Positions 19,418 to 25,978 of a DNA stretch of 64,000 nucleotides are shown one piece after another. The stretch comes from a bacterium (GTDB taxonomy: Bacteria; Auribacterota; UBA6266), in assembly GCA_023228325.1 (NCBI GenBank), contig JALOBK010000001.1, positions 682,001 through 746,000 of the forward strand, read 5' to 3'. Below the pieces are notes generated by a model, which was given only the letters and a program-made list of their open reading frames with translations, was not told where the DNA came from and ran no database searches. The position numbers were made by a program, and so were the translations under genes. Positions within the stretch are counted from its first letter, which is position 1. Each line of letters begins with the position of its first letter.

Positions 19418-21472
19418 TTAAAAACCGAAGATAATTTCCTTTGAACAGGGTGGCAGACTGATTGTTCCCGCCTTCGCGGACGCGGTTTCCCGGCCGTTGA
19501 TTTTCATATATTTTATTTTTTTATTTACAGGTATTTTGATTTTAAATCCGCCTGAAGGAGGCGCTTTCATCCCTATATCAAGCCTGATAACTTTTTCTCC
19601 TGCAAGACATTCAAGCCTGAAACTGATTTTTCCGAAATGCGTCGGGGCATCTTTAACTTCAATGCTTTTTCCCTCTTCAAACCAGCTTTCAGGAACAGCC
19701 GGGCAAAGAACGATTTGATTGTTTTCCTCTCTTATGAGCATATTCCTCAAAAGCAGGATATAAAACGCCGCCGACCAGCCGTGCGGAACATCGCCTATGA
19801 TGCCGACCGCTATTTCCCATTTCCCGTTTTTATCCTTTTTCGCGGGCATAGCTTCCATCCAGCCGCCGGGGCACGACTGGTTTTTTATTCCCCACTCGAT
19901 ATTCTTCAGCGCAACATCTTCCATACCCAGATACATCATCGGATGGGCAAGCAAAAAATTGTATCCCCAGAAAACTTTCTCATATTCAACAAACCATCCG
20001 CCGTCATAAGAAGAAAAACTTCCTGCCTTCTTCCAGTATTTTTTATATGACTCTTTAAAAAGCTTTTCCGGTATTTTTAGGCCGAGGCTCCTTCCGGGGA
20101 ATAACGCCGGGCGGTGAGCCCATGCCATCTGTGTATCGCCGAGAATCCTGTGTCCGCCGTCAACTTTCCTGTCCGCGGGAGGCCAGTAATCGGCAAAAGC
20201 CGGCATATAGGATATCTTTTCTCTTTTTAAGACTTTTTCAAGGCTGTCATTAATCGCGTTTTCCAAAGACAAGTATTCTTTTTTAAGCCACAGGATATCT
20301 TTTGTCTTCTTAAGCGTTTTCGCCGCAAACACGGCGCACCTCAAGCCGACAAGCGCCCACCAGTTATCAAGATAAAGATGGGCGTGCGTCCCGAAATTAT
20401 CCTGGCTCACCGAGGTATGAAGCAACCCGTAGAACGGGGATTTTTTAAGCTCCGGTGAAAGCTGGGGCGCTCTTTTGGATTTAATCAACCCCGCGCTTTT
20501 GATAATGCGGGGATACACTTCCTTTAAGTACTTAACATCCCTGTTCAACCTGAAATGGTCGAAAAGCGCGAAAACGCTTCCCCCGAGCCCGTCAAGGTAA
20601 CCGTCCCCTATCCTGTAATTGAAAACATCGAGGGCCTTCTCCGCAATATTGCGCAGGCCGGAAATATCAATGGCATTGACAATTTCCACCGCATCGTGCA
20701 GATAAAAATACTTATAATTCAGAGGGCCGGGGCAGATTTCTTTGCCTTTCATCATTATAAGAAGATAGTAGAGCGAGGAATAAAACAGGTCGGCATACCG
20801 TTTATCGGGCAGTTCCAGTTTAAGGGGAATAATATCATCCCAGTATTTTTCGGTTTCGGAGAGTTTCTTATCAAAATCAATATTCTTAAAAGAAAAATTT
20901 GCGGCCGCTTCCCCTGAAGGGACACATATATAAACCGATTTTTCTTTACCGGCGTCCAGATTTAACCCGCAGGATAAAACCGCCCTGCCCTTATCAAACT
21001 TAGAGGCCGCGCCTTTTATATAAATACATTCTACCCCGTTGACTTTCAGGGAACTTTTACTGCCCGGCTCGACTTTCTCTATTCCCGCCGATTTGAACCT
21101 CAAAAGCGGATTGGGAACAACATCTATGACTAAAACCAGTTTTTTACTGTTTCTATCCTTATTGGTTATGGAAACGCGGGCAAGGTTTAAAACCCCGTTT
21201 CCCTTATGCTTCGCGGCAAAGATAGTCTCTTCGACAGAGCACGCACCGGCCTGCCATTTGATGATATTTATGGGGAATCTGCCTTTGTGAAGCGACCAAT
21301 CGGTTTTTAATCTTTCGGGGTCGTAAATTTTGCCGGAGGTTTTATCAAATAAACTGAACTTCAGCTGGAAAGGATACGGTTCAGGGGCAAAAGAGCCGTC
21401 TTTTCCGATGAAGGTATTCCACGGATAAGCCGTCCACCCCGCCAGCCCTCTTGAATTTTCAATGTTATTCAA
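19418..21472 (-). CDS. Cytoplasmic (alpha/alpha)6-barrel glycosidase-like protein
   Basis: 684 residues from a TTG start: AGGGGG lies 7 bases upstream and an in-frame TAA sits six codons before it, so no signal peptide can be added. It is a full-length paralogue of the C-terminal 700 residues of the protein at 32439-35405 (shared WNTF(I/V)G(K/R)DGSF, LDGLGGSVFALF, AHLYLDNWWALVGL, CPGGWMEAMP, GDVPHGW, NAPTYFG-like blocks). An N-terminal beta-sandwich precedes a helical barrel and a small C-terminal beta domain, as in GH15/65/94-like enzymes. Family and substrate are unassigned. Unlike its paralogue it lacks F5/8C domains and export signal. Confidence 0.75.
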   Translation of the reverse strand: MNNIENSRGLAGWTAYPWNTFIGKDGSFAPEPYPFQLKFSLFDKTSGKIYDPERLKTDWSLHKGRFPINIIKWQAGACSVEETIFAAKHKGNGVLNLARVSITNKDRNSKKLVLVIDVVPNPLLRFKSAGIEKVEPGSKSSLKVNGVECIYIKGAASKFDKGRAVLSCGLNLDAGKEKSVYICVPSGEAAANFSFKNIDFDKKLSETEKYWDDIIPLKLELPDKRYADLFYSSLYYLLIMMKGKEICPGPLNYKYFYLHDAVEIVNAIDISGLRNIAEKALDVFNYRIGDGYLDGLGGSVFALFDHFRLNRDVKYLKEVYPRIIKSAGLIKSKRAPQLSPELKKSPFYGLLHTSVSQDNFGTHAHLYLDNWWALVGLRCAVFAAKTLKKTKDILWLKKEYLSLENAINDSLEKVLKREKISYMPAFADYWPPADRKVDGGHRILGDTQMAWAHRPALFPGRSLGLKIPEKLFKESYKKYWKKAGSFSSYDGGWFVEYEKVFWGYNFLLAHPMMYLGMEDVALKNIEWGIKNQSCPGGWMEAMPAKKDKNGKWEIAVGIIGDVPHGWSAAFYILLLRNMLIREENNQIVLCPAVPESWFEEGKSIEVKDAPTHFGKISFRLECLAGEKVIRLDIGMKAPPSGGFKIKIPVNKKIKYMKINGRETASAKAGTISLPPCSKEIIFGF

Positions 21473-21550
21473 AAAAGCACCCCCTATAGATTAAAGAAAA
21501 TATCACCAAGCGTCCAAAATAGCAAGAGATACTAAGCGCCCAATAATAGG

Positions 21551-21578
21551 TTGACAAATCCGCCTAATTCACTATAAT
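21551..21578 (+). promoter_or_regulatory. Promoter of tRNA-Asn
   Basis: TTGACA at 21551-21556 and TATAAT at 21573-21578, spacer 16, ending 34 bases before the tRNA. Confidence 0.8.
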
Positions 21579-21612
21579 TTCACAGTCTATACTGTTCTTT
21601 AAAAACATTTGT

Positions 21613-21688
21613 TCCCCTGTAGCTCAGTTGGTAGAGCGGATGGCTGTTAACCATTAGGTCGCTGGTTCGAGTCCAGCCGGGGGAGCCA
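21613..21688 (+). tRNA. tRNA-Asn (GTT)
   Basis: 76 bases with a complete cloverleaf: acceptor TCCCCTG/CGGGGGA (one G-T pair), D-arm GCTCAGTTGGTAGAGC, anticodon loop CTGTTAA reading GTT, T-arm GCTGG/CCAGC with TTCGAGT loop, and an encoded CCA end. It marks the left end of an AT-rich accessory stretch. Confidence 0.96.
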
Positions 21689-21697
21689 GTTTGAAAT

Positions 21698-21732
21698 AAA
21701 AAACCCTGCTCATTTATTGAGTAGGGTTTTTT
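21698..21732 (+). terminator. Terminator of tRNA-Asn
   Basis: AAAAAACCCT-G-CTCA stem pairing with TGAG-T-AGGGTTTTTT, 10 bases after the CCA end. Confidence 0.85.
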
Positions 21733-21818
21733 ATTAAACAGAGCAATCGAGATTAGAAATTAGAAAATCAATTGCGGTCTAATGCTCTATTGTTCTAGTT
21801 TCCCCCCCAACAAACACC

Positions 21819-21847
21819 TTGTAAAACCCCGCTTAATCTGATATTTT
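21819..21847 (+). promoter_or_regulatory. Promoter of the 135-aa membrane protein (look-alike copy A)
   Basis: TTGTAA, 17-base spacer ending CTTAATCTGA, then TATTTT. The spacer end is shared with two further promoter-like sites at 22305 and 22623. Confidence 0.5.
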
Positions 21848-21877
21848 AGCTTTAAGAAACCATAGGAGAAACTGATA

Positions 21878-22285
21878 GTGAAATGGTGGCAAATTCATCT
21901 TATCGTGCTGTCATCTTTAACCCTTGCAGCTTGTTTTTTTATCTGTTTTATTCTCTTCGTTTTAGCGTGGGGAGGAATCGATTCCAGTTGGCTTACAAAA
22001 TCCCCTGAGCTTATAGTAGCGGCTAATGTTTTATCTATACCTCTCTATATATACGCCTTGTCGAAGGGCTGGAAATATGTATATAACACTTCTATAAACT
22101 TAATATGTATAACTCTATCTCTTCATTACGCAACACCTGATCAGTTCACCACAGATGACAGAGTATTTGTTACATCTATCACCTTAGGCATTCTGGGAAT
22201 AACCACATCAATTCTTTTCTCTTTCTTTTCAAGAAAAAAGCGGAAAAAAGGAAATAGCATCAACCCTCCAGCAAATCAGTCTTAA
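21878..22285 (+). CDS. Small four-helix membrane protein, unknown
   Basis: 135 residues from GTG 21878 with AGGAGA upstream. Four hydrophobic segments (about 5-32, 46-62, 70-86 and 98-120) are followed by a basic tail SRKKRKKGNS. The first helix contains LAAC but it is not a lipobox position. Composition is AT-rich like the surrounding island and unlike the neighbouring glycosidase genes. No family recognised; position beside a restriction enzyme and a toxin-antitoxin pair is the only clue. Confidence 0.6.
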   Translation: MKWWQIHLIVLSSLTLAACFFICFILFVLAWGGIDSSWLTKSPELIVAANVLSIPLYIYALSKGWKYVYNTSINLICITLSLHYATPDQFTTDDRVFVTSITLGILGITTSILFSFFSRKKRKKGNSINPPANQS

Positions 22286-22304
22286 GCGTCTCAAAATAAA
22301 CACC

Positions 22305-22333
22305 TTGCAAAATCGCATCTATTTTGATAATCT
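22305..22333 (+). promoter_or_regulatory. Promoter-like site (look-alike copy B)
   Basis: TTGCAA, 17-base spacer ending TTTTGA, then TAATCT. It precedes the structured element at 22382-22490. Confidence 0.35.
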
Positions 22334-22381
22334 GTCTTCTGCAATTTGCAGAAGAATGATGTTTTAAGTTGTAAACTAACT

Positions 22382-22490
22382 TTGACATTCTATTTATAAC
22401 AAGCAATTTAACTCATTATCCGAATGTAAGATAAAAAACTTTTCGGATATGGACGAAAGCCCTTAAGCTGAAAAGTTTGAGGGCTTTTTA
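22382..22490 (+). ncRNA. Structured leader or small RNA ending in a terminator
   Basis: TTGACA at 22382 with a weak -10 (AATTTA at 22405). The predicted transcript holds a stem TATCCGAA (22417)/TTCGGATA (22442) and an intrinsic terminator AAAGCCCT (22456)/AGGGCTTTTT (22480). AACTTTTC (22437) can pair with GAAAAGTT (22470) in the terminator loop, giving either a pseudoknot or an alternative fold. A Shine-Dalgarno and ATG follow. I recognise no known riboswitch class. Confidence 0.45.
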
Positions 22491-22511
22491 GTTTTGAGAA
22501 AGGAAAATATA

Positions 22512-22547
22512 ATGAGAGCGAATGAAAATGGGGACGGTTCTAATTAA
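22512..22547 (+). pseudogene. Truncated reading frame running into a REP-like relic
   Basis: AAAGGAAA precedes an ATG at 22512, but the frame stops after 11 codons inside the sequence ATGGGGACGGTTCTAATTAA. That sequence resembles halves of REP-type palindromes that accompany Y1 (RAYT) transposases in many genomes. Probably the remaining 5' end of a gene behind the structured leader. Confidence 0.35.
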
Positions 22548-22701
22548 TAAACGGAGCTATATACCTTGTTTCCGCCTTCAATTAGGTGTTTACCCTTAGT
22601 TAATATTGATCCGATCAATATCTTGTAAAATCATACTTAATCTGATAACTTAATCTTTTCAATCTGGAAAATTAAAAACATCCAGAACAATCAAAGGCTA
22701 T
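22548..22701. other. Intergenic; only promoter-like copy C seen
   Basis: AT-rich. It contains TTGTAA (22623), a 17-base spacer ending CTTAATCTGA and TAACTT (22646), the third look-alike promoter, about 50 bases before the small open frame at 22702. Nothing else found. Confidence 0.4.
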
Positions 22702-22851
22702 ATGATTAAGAAAAACCGGGAAGATATAAAAACTTTACTGGATTATATATGGAAAGATGAAGAGACTCATTATCAATCTTCTCCACACAAAAATCATATT
22801 TTTGTTGTTTTGAAACGACTGGCAAAAAGAATTAACTATAAGAATGCTTAA
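22702..22851 (+). CDS. Small hypothetical protein, 49 aa
   Basis: MIKKNREDIKTLLDYIWKD begins a charged, helical peptide ending RLAKRINYKNA. AAAGG lies upstream and promoter-like copy C lies 51 bases before the ATG. Plausible as an intact small gene, or as the start or end of a decayed one. Confidence 0.35.
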   Translation: MIKKNREDIKTLLDYIWKDEETHYQSSPHKNHIFVVLKRLAKRINYKNA

Positions 22852-22908
22852 TAAACCGTTTTCAAAATGCAAAAACTTATAAGAGGGAATTCCATCACTC
22901 TTTCCCCA

Positions 22909-23370
22909 TCACCCAAAAATAACCGACGACCAAGCACAACCTCCGTCTACCCAGGAAACCTTATTATTCGGCCCCCAACAGATATGGCTTCTTTTACTTA
23001 TAAGTTCCTCCATAAATCCTGAAAGCTCATCAATGTTTTTCTTAACCCCCGCGATATCTTCCGCTGTCGCGGGAATCCAGAATGTCCACATATCATCTTC
23101 CCAGTCGGGCGAAGTATATTCCCTGAAACAGCAAATAAATAACTGCCCGCAGCTAACACATTTCACAACTCCCACATCAAGATGGCTCGATTCAAGAATG
23201 CTTTCCTCGACCCATGTCTGATTTTTGAGATTATTGTGGGTGAGCTTACCTTCTTTCGCCAAGTCTATTAAATGACAACCCATATATCTCCCGTCAAACA
23301 TACCACAACTGAAACTGCGGATAGGTTTCCCTGTCGTCAAAATCCAGATATTTATCATCTTCCCATACAA
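22909..23370 (-). CDS. Hypothetical protein with CxxC, possibly the 3' part of a frameshifted gene
   Basis: 153 residues from TTG 23370, or 149 from ATG 23358; neither has a good Shine-Dalgarno. Contains SCGMFDGRYMG, VKCVSCGQLFICC (possible metal-binding cysteines) and W-rich segments. Its first ~25 codons overlap the last part of the 63-codon frame at 23294-23485. A single indel near the GGGAAA run at about 23325 would join them into one ~190-residue protein. No family recognised. Confidence 0.5.
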   Translation of the reverse strand: MYGKMINIWILTTGKPIRSFSCGMFDGRYMGCHLIDLAKEGKLTHNNLKNQTWVEESILESSHLDVGVVKCVSCGQLFICCFREYTSPDWEDDMWTFWIPATAEDIAGVKKNIDELSGFMEELISKRSHICWGPNNKVSWVDGGCAWSSVIFG

Positions 23371-23485
23371 TTTCGGTAAAAGTTTCTAGATCCTCGCTGT
23401 ATCCCCGGCACATCACTTTTAACCTTATAAAAGGATTAAAGCGGAGGATCAATTTCGCTAATTTTGGTGAAAGATTAATAGCCAT
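23294..23485 (-). CDS. Hypothetical protein, possible 5' part of a frameshifted gene
   Basis: 63 residues (MAINLSPKLAKLILRF..., EDLETFTEIVWEDDKYLDF). The ATG lies 6 bases after the stop of the DpnI-like gene, so it is probably co-translated with it. See the overlapping frame at 22909-23370. DpnI neighbours in other bacteria can include small proteins of unknown role, but I cannot show homology. Confidence 0.45.
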   Translation of the reverse strand: MAINLSPKLAKLILRFNPFIRLKVMCRGYSEDLETFTEIVWEDDKYLDFDDRETYPQFQLWYV

Positions 23486-23490
23486 AATTT

Positions 23491-24261
23491 TTATGTAAGC
23501 CGGTAATAACCGCGGGAAACAAAATCTAAATAACCTTTGTCCCGCAGTAACTGTAATTGCTGCCGAATTTTATCTTTAATATGCTTGTTGTCCGGATGTA
23601 ATTTGCTTAATTCCCCTTCAAAAGTATATATTTCATCAAGTGTAAATTCTCTTTTGCCGAGTTTATCGACACAGCGCATAACATCAAGCAGCCAACCTTT
23701 TGCCGATATCTCTTTTTCTTCTCTTAAGAACAATGTTTTTCGCCAATTACTAAGCACTTTTTTCTTCGACTCGATTTGCCTGTTGTGAACAAAGAATATT
23801 TTCCCTGTTTGTGGAATATTATTAAGGATAATATTACAGCCAACCCAGCCGGCTCGCCGGGCTGTCAGGGCAAGAGGTTTTCTCTTCTCTATTATTTCCG
23901 GAACGAAAAAATGTTTAGGGATAACCAGAAAGTTTATTACTTCAAGGTTCGCCAAATCATAATTCAGCAGGAAAAAATTCGGGTTGTTACTGCTTGTAAG
24001 CCGCTCAAGCATTGTGCGGTACGCGCCGTCCACAATTTTTGTCCCGAGAGCGCTCTGCTTGCTTTTCAGTTCGTAATCTTCACGACAATTCACGCAATAG
24101 AAATCGGCAACGGGCTGGTTATTGGGATATTTATCAATATTAAGATGACCGCAGTTCGGGCAAAAAACGGAATTATCAACCCATTGTTCAGTCAGGATAC
24201 GCGCTTTTTGTGAAGCGTTTTTGTAGTTTGCCGCCAGTTTTTTATCAAGTATTAGCTTCAT
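23491..24261 (-). CDS. dpnI: DpnI-type methyl-directed restriction endonuclease
   Basis: 256 residues, essentially the length of pneumococcal DpnI (254), with colinear blocks: NASQKARILTEQWV, the zinc site CPNC...CVNC (C34, C37, C56, C59), the PD-(D/E)XK triad in PVADFYC...YELKSK (D53, E64, K66), DGAYRTMLERL, LTARRAGWVGCNI, and a C-terminal winged-helix domain (EFTLDEIYTFE, HIKDKIRQQLQLLRDKGYLDF). DpnI cuts G-m6A-TC in methylated DNA and attacks Dam-modified invaders. This implies the host does not methylate GATC. No methyltransferase partner is needed or seen. Confidence 0.95.
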   Translation of the reverse strand: MKLILDKKLAANYKNASQKARILTEQWVDNSVFCPNCGHLNIDKYPNNQPVADFYCVNCREDYELKSKQSALGTKIVDGAYRTMLERLTSSNNPNFFLLNYDLANLEVINFLVIPKHFFVPEIIEKRKPLALTARRAGWVGCNIILNNIPQTGKIFFVHNRQIESKKKVLSNWRKTLFLREEKEISAKGWLLDVMRCVDKLGKREFTLDEIYTFEGELSKLHPDNKHIKDKIRQQLQLLRDKGYLDFVSRGYYRLT

Positions 24262-24280
24262 ATTTCAAAACATCCGAATT

Positions 24281-24309
24281 AATTTAACATAATAAAACAA
24301 ATGGAGCAA
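24281..24309 (-). promoter_or_regulatory. Probable promoter of the DpnI-like gene
   Basis: On the minus strand TTGCTC (24309-24304), 17-base spacer, TAAATT (24286-24281), about 20 bases before the ATG. Divergent from the toxin-antitoxin promoter. Confidence 0.45.
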
Positions 24310-24346
24310 TTCCTTAATTTTGCATCGTGATTAGGAAAAGATTCCC

Positions 24347-24375
24347 TTGACAAGTATACGCCATTGACGTATAGT
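24347..24375 (+). promoter_or_regulatory. Promoter with embedded operator for the higBA-like pair
   Basis: TTGACA (24347), 17-base spacer, TATAGT (24370). An inverted repeat TATACG/CGTATA (24355-24373, 7-base gap) lies between and over the -10 box, the expected place for autorepression by the HTH antitoxin. Confidence 0.75.
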
Positions 24376-24398
24376 CTAAACATAGGAAAAGAAATAAT

Positions 24399-24716
24399 AT
24401 GCATATAATAGAAACTCCAATCTTTACCAAAAAAATAACAAATTTTCTTTCTGATGAAGAGTATGGCGAGTTGCAATGGGCACTTATAATTAATCCCGAA
24501 GCCGGATTAGTTATTCCGGGATGTAAAGGTTTGAGGAAATTGCGATGGACATCTTCTGGAAAGGGAAAAAGAGGCGGGCTAAGAATTATCTATTATCTAT
24601 ACGTAAAAGATGAAGTAATATATATGTTATTACCATATAAAAAGTCAGAACAAAAAGATTTAACAAAAAAACAAATGAAGATTTTAAGTAATCACGTGAA
24701 GGGCGGTGTATTATGA
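24399..24716 (+). CDS. higB: HigB/RelE-family toxin
   Basis: 105 residues. RelE-fold features of the HigB2/PF05973-like group: IFTKKITNFLSDEEYGELQWAL, then LRKLRWTSSGKGKRGGLRIIYYLY and VIYMLLPYKKSEQKDLT. These toxins are mRNA interferases acting at the ribosome. The order is toxin first, overlapping the antitoxin start by 4 bases (ATGA), as in higBA loci. GGAAAAG precedes the ATG. Confidence 0.88.
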   Translation: MHIIETPIFTKKITNFLSDEEYGELQWALIINPEAGLVIPGCKGLRKLRWTSSGKGKRGGLRIIYYLYVKDEVIYMLLPYKKSEQKDLTKKQMKILSNHVKGGVL

Positions 24717-25003
24717 AAAAGAATGATTTTCAAGAATTATTAACAAGCATTGACCAAGCTCGAGAAATACATAAGCGCAAGTTAAAGCCGGGTAGAATTT
24801 TCAAATTTAATCCCGCGGCTGTGAAAAGAATACGCAAAAAACTTCACGTATCTCAATCCGAATTTGCTTATATGATAGGAGTGAGTATAAACACATTACA
24901 AAATTGGGAGCAAGGAAGAAGAAAACCCGAAGGACCTGCATTAGCATTGCTCAAAATAGCGGACACCAACCCAAAAACTATCCTTACTGCTTTACATATT
25001 TAG
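24713..25003 (+). CDS. higA: HigA-like XRE-family antitoxin
   Basis: 96 residues. C-terminal helix-turn-helix (AVKRIRKKLHVSQSEFAYMI, VSINTLQNWEQGRRKPEGPA) of the XRE type; the N-terminal 30 residues (LLTSIDQAREIHKRKLKPGR) probably wrap the toxin. Expected to bind the TATACG/CGTATA operator upstream of higB. Confidence 0.88.
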   Translation: MKKNDFQELLTSIDQAREIHKRKLKPGRIFKFNPAAVKRIRKKLHVSQSEFAYMIGVSINTLQNWEQGRRKPEGPALALLKIADTNPKTILTALHI

Positions 25004-25030
25004 CCGGCCTATGCATCAGCAAAGCAGATT

Positions 25031-25056
25031 AGGGGTCAGACCTTGAAATGTGAAAA
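25031..25056 (+). repeat. REP-like repeat relic (single arm)
   Basis: AGGGGTCAGACCTTGAAATG resembles one arm of REP/RAYT-type palindromes; the second arm is missing. Compare relics at 22529 and the intact palindrome at 62868. Confidence 0.35.
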
Positions 25057-25093
25057 GAAAAAACAATAATATCCCTCTTTTAAACCTTACTGG

Positions 25094-25099
25094 TATAAT
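25094..25099 (+). promoter_or_regulatory. Extended -10 box of the FMN-binding protein gene
   Basis: TGGTATAAT at 25091-25099, 25 bases before the ATG; no convincing -35. Confidence 0.45.
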
Positions 25100-25124
25100 G
25101 AAAACAACAAAGCAAAGGTTGATC

Positions 25125-25457
25125 ATGAAAAAGTTTTACAGCCCGATAATACTGGTTTCGACAATTCTTATCATCTTCGCATATTACGCGCATGCTGACA
25201 GCAAAAGCTATGTGGACGGGGTTTATACCGGAGAACACTCGTTCGTAAAAGTCCGTGTCACGGTCGAAGACGGGAAGATATCGGACATTGAAATTCTCAG
25301 TCACGGAGGAGGAGGAAAAAAATACGAAAAGATGATAGAGCCGCTGAAATCAGATATTATCAAAGCTCAATCCACAGAAGTAGATTCCATAACCGGGGCA
25401 ACAGTCAGCAGTAAAAACCTAAAAAAAGCCGTGGAAAACGCGCTGAAACCAAAATAA
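25125..25457 (+). CDS. Secreted FMN-binding domain protein
   Basis: 110 residues from ATG 25125 (AAAGG upstream; longer frames upstream overlap the promoter). Signal peptide to about residue 25 (cleaved after AHA), then a single FMN-binding domain: VDGVYTGEHSFVKVRVTVEDGKI and the flavinylation motif DSITGATVSS, in which the Thr of (S/T)GAT receives FMN by phosphoester bond. Such minimal domains act as extracytoplasmic electron carriers. No Rnf, Nqr or ApbE gene is in the window. Confidence 0.88.
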   Translation: MKKFYSPIILVSTILIIFAYYAHADSKSYVDGVYTGEHSFVKVRVTVEDGKISDIEILSHGGGGKKYEKMIEPLKSDIIKAQSTEVDSITGATVSSKNLKKAVENALKPK

Positions 25458-25753
25458 ACAGGCCGCCTACTTTTTCTCAAATTGCATTTTATTAAGGAAC
25501 GCTTTCCATTCGCCTCTCTGAGAGGTGATGAGACTCAAAATAAAGGGTACCGCTGCCCCCTTTTAAACTCAAAAGAAAATCTTGTGGGTAATCCGGGTAA
25601 TTTCCTGTTTGAGTTTAACCATTTAAGAAGACATGAAGAATTGAATTATATCTCTCCTCTGATAAACTTCAAAAAGTTACCGAATTACTGAGCTAGTACA
25701 TCTGCCCCTATTTTCTTGCGCAAATAAAACACCACAAAATATTTTATTTAAAA
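25458..25753. other. Intergenic stretch without a convincing gene
   Basis: Contains a small CCTCTC/GAGAGG hairpin near 25513 and an open frame (25482-25691) without good start, Shine-Dalgarno or recognisable product. Nothing else seen. Confidence 0.4.
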
Positions 25754-25782
25754 TTGATAATCCGCTTAAATTCAGTTACAAT
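25754..25782 (+). promoter_or_regulatory. Promoter of the autotransporter gene
   Basis: TTGATA (25754), 17-base spacer, TACAAT (25777). The predicted 5' leader is about 190 bases and contains a small CCGA/TCGG hairpin at about 25858. Confidence 0.55.
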
Positions 25783-25978
25783 GCAAACAAATAAGCAGCT
25801 GACAATGCCAAAGAGTTGGATTGAATGATATTCAGCCTTTGGGAAGAAGAGAGAGCTCCGACAATCGGAAAAAATTTAATACATCTTTCTCCCCAAAAGA
25901 AGATTCTCCCCGCCCAACTTTATTCCGCTTATTAAGAGATTTTATATAAGCAGTGATTAGCCAAAAACGGAGAGAAAG

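Noticed and set aside
21613..25500. Integrated element with tRNA attachment repeats
   Set aside because: No direct repeat of the tRNA 3' end and no integrase were found in the window.
25482..25691. 69-codon open frame as a gene
   Set aside because: Poor start, no Shine-Dalgarno, no recognisable product.
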